A DNA stretch of 64,000 nucleotides, taken from contig NZ_AORY01000012.1 of the NCBI RefSeq assembly GCF_000382485.1, forward strand, positions 62,001 through 126,000, given 5' to 3'. Both the position numbers and the translations under genes were made by a program. Under the pieces are notes generated by a model. That model was not told where the DNA came from. It saw only the letters and a list, made by a program, of their open reading frames with translations, and did not search any database. Source of the stretch: Sphingomonas sp. Mn802worker. GTDB lineage: Bacteria; Pseudomonadota; Alphaproteobacteria; Sphingomonadales; Sphingomonadaceae. This document shows, in pieces, positions 16,831-26,853 of the stretch (the stretch's first letter is position 1; every line of letters begins with the position of its first letter).

Positions 16831-18423
16831 TCAGGTGGTCGGCAAGCTCAGGCAGGAACCGTTCGAGCTGCCGAAATCGGCGTAGCTGAGGTTGCAGGTC
16901 CAGTTGCGGTACCAGGTGTCGCTCGCATTGCGGACCGCGCCGACATACGGCGCCGACTGGAAGAAGCCGCCCGAGTTGACCACGCTCGCGCTCGACGGAT
17001 CGACCGCGGTCGCCGCCGTCTCACCGCTCCCGTTGATGAACGTGCTCGTCAGCGTTGAGGTGAACGCCGCATTGTTGTTGCGCCCGCCGTTGAAGATCGC
17101 CGCGACCTGATCGTTCGACACGCCGCCGGTGCCGCTGAACGCCGGGTTGCAGCCCGACAGCAGCACCGAGGTGAAGCTCGGCGGCCCCGCCTTGTCGGTC
17201 GCAGCGTTCGCTGCCGCGATCGTCGTCGCGCTGTTGATGCGGACGCACGGCAGCCCCGAGTCGCTCACCACCACGCCGTTGTAGAGCGAGTAGTCCGCGC
17301 CACCGCGGAACAGCATCACCGCTGCGTCCGAACCGATCTTCGAATGGTGGATGAAGGTGAAGTTTGCCAACCGCACGTTGGAGCGCGGGGTCGCGTCCTC
17401 GTTGCCGTTCGAGTCGTGCTCGATCATCGCGTCGCCCGAGCTGCCACCCGGCCGCTGGATCGCGATCACGTACTGGATGAAGCCCTTGTAGCCCACGTCC
17501 GTGTCGAGCGAGTCGTCGTCCGCGCCCGAGATGACGAGGTAGTTCATGTTCGGACGCCCGCCGAACACCTCAATGCCGTCGTCGGACGAATTGACCGACT
17601 GGAAATGGTCGATCTGCGTGCCCGATCCGACACCCGACGGCGTCAGCGACTGGAGCTCGCGATCGGGCGCCAGCGCGTAACCCGAGTAGCGGATCTGCGT
17701 GTAGCTCATCCGGCCCGAGCTGTCGGTCGGCTGCGCACCGCCGTAGAGCGCGCCCGACGTGCCCTCTGTATCGCGCGAGCAGTTCGCGCTGCCCGGCGTC
17801 GCGGTCGGCTCCGAACAGTCGGTGATCGGCGCGCGGCCGAGCAGCACGACGCCGCCCCATTGGCCCTGCGACGTCGCGTCATTGGTGCCGACGACGTTGG
17901 CGCGGCTGGTGAAGATGATCGGCTGTGTCGGGGTGCCGACCGCATTGATCTGGTTACCGCGGTTGACCGCCAGGAACGCGGTGCCGGTCGAGGCGAACAC
18001 GATCACGCCCGGATCGATGCCCAGCGTGACTTGGTAACCGGTCGAGGTCGGGCCTTGGTCGGTGCCGACATCGACGCGACCGTCGAGCGAGTAGATCACG
18101 CCCGTCGCCTTCGCCAGCTGCGTCGAGGCGGTAAAGCGAGCCGGCAGCGCGCAGTTGCGGTACGTGCCGGTCGGGCCGGAGATCGTGCCGCGATCGACCA
18201 GCGCGTTCGGACCCGCGATCGTCGGGCAGCTCGCCGCCGCGGTGACGAGCCCGGCGCCGGTGCCCGGCGTCGGGGTCGGCGTGGGAGCAGGCGCGGGCGT
18301 CGGCGACGGCAGCACGATCACGCCCTCGCCCGGCGAGGCGATGTCGTCGGCACCGCACGCGCTCAGCGCCGCGGTGGCGCAGCCGAGCATGAGCATAAGC
18401 GAAGCGCGCTTGAAGTTCTGCAT
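16831..18423 (-). CDS. Large lipoprotein, candidate type II secretion substrate
   Basis: The 530-residue protein starts at ATG 18423, with GGGAG upstream; a longer in-frame start is rejected because it precedes the signal peptide. The leader MQNFKRASLMLMLGCATAALSAC ends in a lipobox with Cys23 followed by Gly, so there is no Asp at +2 for inner-membrane retention. Next comes a Pro-Thr-rich linker (about 40-56), then a Gly/Ser/Asn-rich domain with a right-handed beta-helix look (repeated short hydrophobic strands such as GGVVLLGRAPI, MNYLVISGADDDS and SNVRLANFTFIHHS) and six or more Cys. From memory, it resembles the Caulobacter extracellular lipoprotein ElpS, which is made under phosphate starvation and secreted by a type II system next to its gene. 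I could not check this by alignment. Confidence 0.75.
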   Translation of the reverse strand: MQNFKRASLMLMLGCATAALSACGADDIASPGEGVIVLPSPTPAPAPTPTPTPGTGAGLVTAAASCPTIAGPNALVDRGTISGPTGTYRNCALPARFTASTQLAKATGVIYSLDGRVDVGTDQGPTSTGYQVTLGIDPGVIVFASTGTAFLAVNRGNQINAVGTPTQPIIFTSRANVVGTNDATSQGQWGGVVLLGRAPITDCSEPTATPGSANCSRDTEGTSGALYGGAQPTDSSGRMSYTQIRYSGYALAPDRELQSLTPSGVGSGTQIDHFQSVNSSDDGIEVFGGRPNMNYLVISGADDDSLDTDVGYKGFIQYVIAIQRPGGSSGDAMIEHDSNGNEDATPRSNVRLANFTFIHHSKIGSDAAVMLFRGGADYSLYNGVVVSDSGLPCVRINSATTIAAANAATDKAGPPSFTSVLLSGCNPAFSGTGGVSNDQVAAIFNGGRNNNAAFTSTLTSTFINGSGETAATAVDPSSASVVNSGGFFQSAPYVGAVRNASDTWYRNWTCNLSYADFGSSNGSCLSLPTT

Positions 18424-18517
18424 TGAACACTCCCGAACCGTTGATGACGGGCGCGTGTTGGGCGCCCGGCCGACTCGATCCCCCGTGCCGGCCTCCACCC
18501 CGCGCTAGGCGTGGTGG

Positions 18518-18577
18518 ATGACAGCGGCATGGATGTTCAAAGACAGTGGAGTGACGCCGGCATTTCGGTTTCGTGAC
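18518..18577 (-). promoter_or_regulatory. In-phase array of PhoB-like half-sites before the lipoprotein gene
   Basis: On the lipoprotein strand, GTCA/GTCT cores occur in TTGTCAC, GCGTCAC, CTGTCTT and CTGTCAT, with core-to-core spacings of 22, 11 and 22 bases, all multiples of the PhoB 11-bp period. The central pair reads GCGTCACTCCACTGTCTT (18540-18557), a 7-4-7 arrangement. The array lies about 95-155 bases upstream of the start codon, in the 178-base gap that otherwise holds nothing recognised. Confidence 0.45.
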
Positions 18578-18601
18578 AATGCGCCCGCCGGCCGCGCGCG
18601 A

Positions 18602-19585
18602 CTACATCGTGAGCACGACCTTCCCGCGCGGATGCTCGTCGCGCGTGTAGGCATAGGCCTCGCGCACTCGGTCGAACGCGAACGTCCGGTCGACCGCCAC
18701 CTTGATCGTCCCCGCCGCTACCAAGTCTACGACCTCCGCCAGCTGCGCCCCGTTCGGCTCGGCATGCCAGCGCGGCACCGTGCGGATCCCCATCTCGTGG
18801 CCCTTCGCCTCGTCGGGCTCAAGCGTCGACACCATCGTCCCGCCCTTCTTCAACACGGCGAAAGACCGTGCCTGCGTTTCCCCGCCCTGCGTGTCAAACA
18901 CGAGGTCGAGGTCGGTCGCATGATCCTCGAACCGCTCGCGCTCGTAATTAATCGCGCGCGCGACACCCAGCGAGCGGACATAATCAAGGTCGCGCGCGCC
19001 GGCGGTTCCGAAGACGGTCGCGCCCTTCCACACCGCGAACTGCACCGCCAGATGCCCGACCCCGCCGGCCGCACCATGGATCAGCACGCGCTGCCCGGCC
19101 TCCAGCCGCCCGTGATCGAACAATCCCTGCCACGCCGTTATCGCCGCCAGCGGCAAGGCTGCCGCTGTCGCATCGTCCACCCCCGCGGGCGTCGCCACCA
19201 GCTCGACTGCCTTGACCACCACGTAATCGGCCTGCGCACCGCGATCCTGGCCGATGAAGGCCATCACGCGGTCGCCGACGCTCAGCATGTTGTGCGCGCG
19301 TGTCCCCAGCGCCTCGATCCGACCCGACAGGTCCCGCCCGAGCGCGAACGGCAGCTGATCCGCTCCCTTGGGCGGATAGTCGCCCGCCGCGGTCTTCCAG
19401 TCGACCGGGTTCACGCTCGCCGCCGCAACACGCACCAGCACCTCGTCGTCGACCGCCTGCGGCACCGGCCGCTCGGACAGCGCGATCACGTCCAGGTCGC
19501 CGAACCGGTCGACCCACACGGTGCGGTTGGCAACAAGCGGCTGGTGCTGGTCAGCCACGGTCTGGCTGGGCGTCTGGTCGGTCAT
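18602..19585 (-). CDS. Zinc-type alcohol dehydrogenase / quinone oxidoreductase family protein (MDR)
   Basis: This is an NADPH-dependent medium-chain oxidoreductase of the quinone oxidoreductase type. From the ATG at 19585 (GGAG 11 bases upstream) it has 327 residues: a GroES-like N-terminal domain (SVNPVDWKTAAGDYPPKG, then LPFALGRDLSGRIEALG) and a Rossmann domain with VLIHGAAGGVGHLAVQFA. No structural zinc cysteines are seen, consistent with the zinc-independent branch. A longer start at 19630 is possible. The substrate is unknown. Apart from a shared direction there is no operon link with the downstream lipoprotein gene. Confidence 0.88.
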   Translation of the reverse strand: MTDQTPSQTVADQHQPLVANRTVWVDRFGDLDVIALSERPVPQAVDDEVLVRVAAASVNPVDWKTAAGDYPPKGADQLPFALGRDLSGRIEALGTRAHNMLSVGDRVMAFIGQDRGAQADYVVVKAVELVATPAGVDDATAAALPLAAITAWQGLFDHGRLEAGQRVLIHGAAGGVGHLAVQFAVWKGATVFGTAGARDLDYVRSLGVARAINYERERFEDHATDLDLVFDTQGGETQARSFAVLKKGGTMVSTLEPDEAKGHEMGIRTVPRWHAEPNGAQLAEVVDLVAAGTIKVAVDRTFAFDRVREAYAYTRDEHPRGKVVLTM

Positions 19586-19669
19586 GGCGTGTCGTGCTCC
19601 GCTGGTTCGGACAGCGCCAACGGACGACAATCGTGAGCGATCCCGCGCCGACCGACCGCAGATACGACA

Positions 19670-19699
19670 AGGCCCGCCGCCATCGCTGGCTGCGGGCCT
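19670..19699 (-). terminator. Hairpin terminator downstream of tRNA-Val
   Basis: AGGCCCGC pairs perfectly with GCGGGCCT, with an inner GCCA/TGGC stem across one mismatch and a TCGC loop. On the minus strand it follows the tRNA-Val 3' end by four bases and is followed by TTGTCGT. Confidence 0.65.
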
Positions 19700-19703
19700 G
19701 GAA

Positions 19704-19778
19704 TGGTGGGCGCGACAGGGATTGAACCTGTGACCCCACCCGTGTGAAGGGTGTGCTCTACCGCTGAGCTACGCGCCC
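19704..19778 (-). tRNA. tRNA-Val (CAC)
   Basis: A 75-nt cloverleaf on the reverse strand has acceptor GGGCGCG/CGCGCCC, anticodon stem CACCC/GGGTG around TTCACAC with anticodon CAC, T-arm GGTTCAATCC and an encoded CCA. Confidence 0.97.
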
Positions 19779-19855
19779 GACCCGTGTCGGAGCGGCGCGT
19801 TTAGGCAAGCACCACCGGCCTGTCCAGCGCAAAAGCGCTCGTCCAAGAACCGCGC

Positions 19856-20137
19856 TCACTTTGCGACGTTGAGCGAGTCCTTCAACACCTTGCCCGCCTT
19901 GAACTTGGGCTGCGTGCTCGCCTCGATCGTCATCGGCTCGCCGGTGCGCGGGTTGCGACCGGTCGATGCCTTGCGCTTGCTGACAGCAAAGGTGCCGAAC
20001 CCGACCAGCCGCACTTCCTCGCCCTTCTTCAGGCAGGTCGAGATCGTGTCGAACACCGCCTCAACCGCGCGTACCGCCTCGGCCTTGCCCAGCCCTGCGC
20101 TGGTCGCGACCTGCGCGATCAATTCCTGCTTGTTCAT
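19856..20137 (-). CDS. hup: DNA-binding protein HU
   Basis: This is a nucleoid-associated dimeric histone-like protein. Its 93 residues start MNKQELIAQVA, contain VRLVGFGTFAVSKRKA and the DNA-binding arm motif GRNPRTGEPMTI, and end in VLKDSLNVAK. Length and sequence are textbook HU. The G-rich sequence before the ATG at 20137 serves as the ribosome site. It lies downstream of lon on the same strand, a common alphaproteobacterial order, separated by about 210 bases. That gap contains only a weak 7-bp hairpin (20298-20314, CCACGGT/ACCGTGG) that could be a lon terminator. Confidence 0.97.
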   Translation of the reverse strand: MNKQELIAQVATSAGLGKAEAVRAVEAVFDTISTCLKKGEEVRLVGFGTFAVSKRKASTGRNPRTGEPMTIEASTQPKFKAGKVLKDSLNVAK

Positions 20138-20347
20138 CCCCGAGAACCCCCGTGTTACGCTTCGGTGTTGCAGTACAAATGGCGTGCGGATTCGCCCGCG
20201 ACGAACCGCATCTCCCCAGTAAGGGCGCAGCCCCGATCCGAGTCAAACGAAACCGCCGCGCCTCGGTCCCGATGCGCGACGGCCTGTTGTTCCGCTACCA
20301 CGGTCGCACCGTGGCGGCTACGTCATTACGGCCATGTAACCATCACC

Positions 20348-22744
<2,397 letters not shown>

Positions 22745-22756
22745 GAAAACTCCGGG

Positions 22757-22775
22757 GTCGCCGAACAGCGGCGAC
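22757..22775 (-). promoter_or_regulatory. Hairpin in the lon 5' leader
   Basis: GTCGCCG and CGGCGAC form a perfect 7-bp stem with a 5-base loop, ending only a few bases before the CCGGAG ribosome site and 13 bases before the lon start codon. It could modulate translation or mRNA stability; it does not itself sequester the ribosome site. Confidence 0.45.
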
Positions 22776-22787
22776 GTTCATGATCCT

Positions 22788-22815
22788 ATATGGTGCGCCG
22801 GCGAAATCCATCAAT
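22788..22815 (-). promoter_or_regulatory. Sigma-32-like promoter of lon
   Basis: ATTGAT and CACCATAT are separated by 14 bases. The second element matches the heat-shock -10 consensus CCCCATNT at all but one position; the first matches CTTGAA at four of six. The sites lie about 45-70 bases upstream of the lon start. Confidence 0.45.
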
Positions 22816-23181
22816 CGTTGCGGCCGCGTACCGCCCGCGCTGTCCTACCTGCCAAGCGCATGTCATGCTGAACACTCATGCCGCGCACATTCGTACCGTC
22901 CTTCCCCACGACGCCGCATGTCGGAGCATCGGCCGACGCGCTTTACGCGATCGTTGTCGCCTCAACCCCCTCCATGCCGGCTCACGCCGCACTGTTTCTA
23001 TTAGTAAGCGCAGGGTCTCGGGGCGTCCCGGATAGGTCCGCTTCAATGTCAACTTCGCACCCGCCCCGAGCGCTCATCAATCATGCCGCGACCGCGGAAG
23101 CCGACCAGCTTCGCCCGGAAAGACTGGCGCTATGACAATGTCTTACGCATCGCCGCGGTCATCACGTATCAAGCCGCCGAC
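22816..23181 (+). other. Intergenic region with no gene recognised
   Basis: This gap between divergent lon and the M1 peptidase gene has open frames on the plus strand (one from an ATG at 23083 runs into the peptidase frame). None has a ribosome site, a family resemblance or convincing codon use. I see nothing definite here beyond the lon promoter to its left and the inverted repeat to its right. Confidence 0.5.
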
Positions 23182-23232
23182 GAAGTTGAGAGAAGAAACA
23201 AAAACCTCCCCCAATCTCAACTTCCTCAACTT
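23182..23232 (+). repeat. Inverted repeat upstream of the M1 peptidase gene
   Basis: GAAGTTGAGA (23182-23191) and TCTCAACTTC (23215-23224) are perfect 10-base inverted copies around a 23-base A- and C-rich loop. CTCAACTT is then repeated directly at 23225-23232. The element lies 37-87 bases before the ATG at 23269 and may be an operator or a leader-RNA stem. Confidence 0.5.
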
Positions 23233-23268
23233 GTCATTTCTGCAATCGCTCAATCAGCCGAGAACTCG

Positions 23269-24984
23269 ATGCCCCGCACCCTGCTTGCCGCCTTGCTCTC
23301 CCTACCCCTGCTGGCTCTCGCCCCACCGTCGAAGGGGAGCCCGCCGATCTCCGAGCAAACCCAGCGTTCGGGCGGGCCGCTACTGCCTGAACAGACCGCT
23401 CTCCGCTTCGACCACGCTGATCTATCGTTCGAGGTGCTGCCCGAGCGTCAGGCGCTGAACGGCGTTGCTACGCTCACCTTCACCGCCCGCGCAGCCCTCA
23501 CCCGATTGCTGATCGACCTCGACCACAACCTGCCGATCTCCGCGATCAGCATCGACGGACGACCACTCGCCCGTACCGCCTGGACCAACCCCGATGGTCG
23601 CCTGACGATCACGCTGCCCCGCCCGCTTGCCGCCGGAAAACGGGTCGTCGCCCGGATCAGTTACGGCGGAACACCGCACGTCGCCGTCAACGCTCCATGG
23701 GACGACGGCATGGTCTGGTCGAAGACGCCTGACGGCCGCACCTGGTTCGCCACCACCGCAGAAGGCTATGGTTGCGACCTGTTCTGGCCCTGCCTCGACT
23801 TTCCGACCGGCGAACCCGGCTCGGTCGACCTCCACATTACCATACCCGCCGGGCTCAAGGCACCCTCGAACGGTCGCCTGCTCGGCATCGACCGACTGCC
23901 CGACGGCCGCACGCGCTGGAACTGGCGCGCGCGCCAGCCCAACACCTATGCCATCGCCCTCAATGTCGGACCGTACGAGGAGATATCGGGCAGCTACGAA
24001 AGCCGCTTTGGCAACACCATCCCGCTCCATTACTGGTACCTGCCCGGCGAGAAGGCAAAGGCCGAGGCGCTGTTTGCCGAATTCGCGCCGACGCTCGATT
24101 TCTTCGAGGCCACGGTCGGCCCCTATCCCTTCGGCGACGAGAAACTCGGGGTAGTCGAAACCCCGCACAAGGGCATGGAGCACCAGACGATCAACGCCTA
24201 CGGCAACAAATACGCCAAGGCACCCGAAGGGTTCGACTGGCTGTTCCAGCACGAACTCAGCCACGAATGGTTCGGCAACCAGCTCACTGCCGCCAACTGG
24301 GACGATTACTGGCTGCACGAGGGGTTCGGCAGCTACATGCAACCGCTCTACGGCCGCTGGCGCGACGGCGACGCGCGCTACCACGTCATGCTCGACATGC
24401 AGCGAAACCTGATCGCGGGCAACCACCCCATCGTGCGCGATAAGGTGCTGACCGAGGAAGAGGTGTACGAACCCAAGCTCGGCGGACCCGGCACCGACAT
24501 CTACTACAAGGGCTCGTGGATGCTCCACACCTTACGCTGGTTGGTCGGCGACGCTGCCTTCTTCAAGGCGATGCGCATAGAAATCTACGGTCGTGACGAT
24601 CCGAAGCCCGGCAACTTCACTCCGCGCTACGGCTCGACGCGCGAGTATCAGCGGATCGTCAATCAGGTCACCGGCAAGAACTACGACTGGTTCTTCGACA
24701 CCTATCTGCGGCACGCCGCCTTGCCCGATCTCGTCGCCACGTCGCTTCCGAACAACCGCACCGAACTCCGCTGGAAGGTTCCCGGCGGTGCCTCCTTTCC
24801 AATGCCGATCGAGATCAGCGTCGACGGCAAGATACAGCGTCTTACGATGGCTAATGGGGTCGCGACGATCGACACGCCTGCCGGTGCGCATCTCGTCATC
24901 GATCCGGAGGCGCGCGTGTTGCGGCGCAATCGGGCTGTTGAAGCGTTCCGTGCCTGGACGAACGAACAGAGGTCACGCAAATGA
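23269..24984 (+). CDS. M1 family zinc metallopeptidase, exported
   Basis: This is an aminopeptidase-like metallopeptidase of family M1. Starting at ATG 23269 gives a signal peptide (MPRTLLAALLSLPLLALAP) and 571 residues, so it is probably periplasmic or extracellular. The substrate-recognition motif appears as KGMEH (Met303, Glu304), the zinc motif is HELSH (His328, Glu329, His332), and the third ligand Glu351 is in LHEGFGSY, all at correct spacing. Upstream in-frame sequence from 23083 lacks a signal and is discarded. The stop overlaps the next small gene by 4 bases (ATGA), so the two are cotranscribed. Confidence 0.92.
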   Translation: MPRTLLAALLSLPLLALAPPSKGSPPISEQTQRSGGPLLPEQTALRFDHADLSFEVLPERQALNGVATLTFTARAALTRLLIDLDHNLPISAISIDGRPLARTAWTNPDGRLTITLPRPLAAGKRVVARISYGGTPHVAVNAPWDDGMVWSKTPDGRTWFATTAEGYGCDLFWPCLDFPTGEPGSVDLHITIPAGLKAPSNGRLLGIDRLPDGRTRWNWRARQPNTYAIALNVGPYEEISGSYESRFGNTIPLHYWYLPGEKAKAEALFAEFAPTLDFFEATVGPYPFGDEKLGVVETPHKGMEHQTINAYGNKYAKAPEGFDWLFQHELSHEWFGNQLTAANWDDYWLHEGFGSYMQPLYGRWRDGDARYHVMLDMQRNLIAGNHPIVRDKVLTEEEVYEPKLGGPGTDIYYKGSWMLHTLRWLVGDAAFFKAMRIEIYGRDDPKPGNFTPRYGSTREYQRIVNQVTGKNYDWFFDTYLRHAALPDLVATSLPNNRTELRWKVPGGASFPMPIEISVDGKIQRLTMANGVATIDTPAGAHLVIDPEARVLRRNRAVEAFRAWTNEQRSRK

Positions 24985-25262
24985 ATGATCGCACATCGGT
25001 CAACGCCGCCGATGACAGTACCATCCTTGGCCTGAAACGAGCGGGCGAGATGGCGGCCGTCTTCATGATCGGGGACGGCTTGCTCGGGCTTCTCCAGCCC
25101 ACCCGCCACGTCGATCTGTGGCGGTCGGAGGTGGGAGCTGTGGATGCCCTTGTGTCCCCTTTCGGCGGCAAGCCGACCCGACGCCGCATGTACGGCCTCG
25201 TCCAGCTAGCCGCCGGGATCGCCCTCGCTGCCAGTCTTCGCCCTAAGGGACAACCGTCGTGA
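24981..25262 (+). CDS. Small hypothetical membrane-associated protein
   Basis: I do not recognise this 93-residue protein. It has a polar N-terminus and two short hydrophobic stretches (AAVFMIGDGLLGLLQP and MYGLVQLAAGIALAASL) separated by a charged loop ending in KPTRRRM. It overlaps the M1 peptidase stop by 4 bases, so it is translationally coupled. Its last 20 bases overlap the 3' end of the antiporter gene on the opposite strand. Confidence 0.7.
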   Translation: MNDRTSVNAADDSTILGLKRAGEMAAVFMIGDGLLGLLQPTRHVDLWRSEVGAVDALVSPFGGKPTRRRMYGLVQLAAGIALAASLRPKGQPS

Positions 25263-26355
25263 ACAGATAGGTCGCGAAGATCACGAGGTGCACTGCTCCC
25301 TGCAATACCGTCGTGCGCCCGGTGCCGAGCGAGATCGTCGCCACGAACAGCGACAACGCGAGCAGCAGGATGCTCTTGGCTCCGATGCCGAGCGCCAGCG
25401 GCAATCCGATGATCAACGACACGACCGCCACCGCGGGAATGGTGAGGCCGATGGTCGCCAACGCAGAGCCGAGCGCGAGATTGAGGCTGGTCTGAATGCG
25501 ATTGCGCCGCGCGGCGCGCACCGCCGCCAGGCTCTCCGGCGCCAGCACCAGTGCCGCGATCACTACGCCAACGATCGCCAGCGGCAGACCCGCGCTCAGC
25601 ACCGCCTTTTCGACCGTCGACGACAATGCCTTGGCAAGCAAGACGACAACAACCAGCGCTGCCAACAGCGCGCCAAACGCCGTCCACGCTGTGCAATCGC
25701 TTGGCGGCGGGGCGTGCGCTTCCTCATCGCTATCGTCGGCAGGCATGAAATACCCGCGGTGCGTCACCGTCTGCACCATCACGAACACGGCGTAGAGCAA
25801 CAGGCTGACGGCCGCGACCAGCAGCAGCTGCGAGGTCGTGTAGCTCGGCCCCGGCGTACTGACGGTGTAATTGGGCAAGGCAAGCGTCAGCACCGCAAGC
25901 GAGGCGAGCGTGCACAAGGCCGCACTCACCCCGCGCAACTGGAACCGTTGCTCGCCATGCATGATCCCTCCGACCAGCAGACAGATACCGACGATACCGT
26001 TCAGAATGATCATGATCGCGGCGAACACCGTGTCCCGCGCCAGCGTCGACGCGTCACCCGCATCCGACAGCATCAGTGATACGATCAGCGATACTTCGAT
26101 CACCGTGACGGCAATCGCCAGCACCAGCGTCCCGAACGGTTCACCAACCCGGTGTGCTACTACCTCCGCATGATGAACGGCCGCGATCACGCATCCGAAC
26201 AGTACCAGCGCCGCCGCGATGGTGCCGATCGTACCAGCCTTCGCCAACCCAACAGCGATCGTCAGCGCCCCTGCCGCAGGGAAGGCCAACGTCCACCAAG
26301 GGAGCGTCGGCGCGCGGCGCTCCCCTGACGAGGCGGAACTTGGCGCTACCTGCAC
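25243..26355 (-). CDS. chaA: Calcium/proton antiporter, ChaA type
   Basis: This is an inner-membrane cation/proton exchanger of the CaCA superfamily. The 370-residue protein has about eleven hydrophobic helices in two inverted halves, each with an acidic helix (GEPFGTLVLAIAVTVIEVSLI in the first half; NLALGSALATIGLTIPAVAV in the second) and an acidic cytoplasmic loop (ADDSDEEAHAPPP). The GTG at 26355, nine bases after the preceding stop, is the only sensible start near the first helix; sequence further upstream belongs to the 119-residue gene in another frame. ChaA of E. coli has a similar length (366). Confidence 0.88.
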   Translation of the reverse strand: MQVAPSSASSGERRAPTLPWWTLAFPAAGALTIAVGLAKAGTIGTIAAALVLFGCVIAAVHHAEVVAHRVGEPFGTLVLAIAVTVIEVSLIVSLMLSDAGDASTLARDTVFAAIMIILNGIVGICLLVGGIMHGEQRFQLRGVSAALCTLASLAVLTLALPNYTVSTPGPSYTTSQLLLVAAVSLLLYAVFVMVQTVTHRGYFMPADDSDEEAHAPPPSDCTAWTAFGALLAALVVVVLLAKALSSTVEKAVLSAGLPLAIVGVVIAALVLAPESLAAVRAARRNRIQTSLNLALGSALATIGLTIPAVAVVSLIIGLPLALGIGAKSILLLALSLFVATISLGTGRTTVLQGAVHLVIFATYLFTTVVP

Positions 26356-26363
26356 ACCTCGGC

Positions 26364-26723
26364 TCAATTGCCGACCTTCAACGGCACCATCTGCTGATGC
26401 TGCACGACCCGCCAGTTCTCGTGCGACAGCCAGCGATAGGTCGAGGTGCAATATGCCGCGTAACGTTCGTCGCCGCGCGCTGCCGCGACATGATAGGCGA
26501 CGACGATCAATCCTTCCTGCGGTCGCGCGACCTGCCGCTCCGTCAGGTCGACCCTTTCCCATCGCGGCGTCTTTTTCACCGCCTCGATTGCCTGCTGACC
26601 ACTCAGCACAAACGGCGGCTCGGGCAGCACCATCAAGCACTTGTTGTCGATTGACTCCTCGTAATGCTCAGCGCTCGCCGTCCACAGGCTTTCCTCGAAA
26701 CTCCACACACGATTGTCGTCCAC
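26364..26723 (-). CDS. NTF2-like / SnoaL-type small protein
   Basis: The 119-residue protein has the nuclear transport factor 2-like alpha+beta cone fold pattern: an N-terminal helix (FEESLWTASAEHYEESI), a strand with LPEPPFVLSGQQAIEAV, and C-terminal strands ending WRVVQHQQMVPL. Members of this superfamily bind or isomerise small ligands, but the function here is unknown. It lies nine bases upstream of the antiporter gene on the same strand, suggesting one transcript. Confidence 0.8.
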   Translation of the reverse strand: MDDNRVWSFEESLWTASAEHYEESIDNKCLMVLPEPPFVLSGQQAIEAVKKTPRWERVDLTERQVARPQEGLIVVAYHVAAARGDERYAAYCTSTYRWLSHENWRVVQHQQMVPLKVGN

Positions 26724-26799
26724 GAACCATGCTCCCGTTGTTCGTTACGACAATGGGGCGTGTGCTCCTTCGTTCCCCCGCCAGAGCATCCGCAAACAG

Positions 26800-26834
26800 A
26801 AAGGGCGCCACCGACAAGATCGGTAGCGCCCTTT
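26800..26834 (-). terminator. Terminator after clpX
   Basis: A 15-base stem (AAAGGGCGC.ACCGA with TCGGT.GCGCCCTTT, one wobble position) closes a 5-base loop. It lies 20 bases beyond the clpX stop, ending in T on either strand, so it may work in both directions. Confidence 0.75.
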
Positions 26835-26853
26835 GAACATCTTGGAGGAGGGG

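Noticed and set aside
19829-19842. AGCGC-AAAA-GCGCT as a terminator of hup
   Set aside because: The stem is only five pairs, there is no T tract, and the sequence is common by chance at this GC content.
23083-23268. N-terminal extension of the M1 peptidase from 23083
   Set aside because: It would bury a clear signal peptide 62 residues inside, has no ribosome site, and crosses the inverted repeat.
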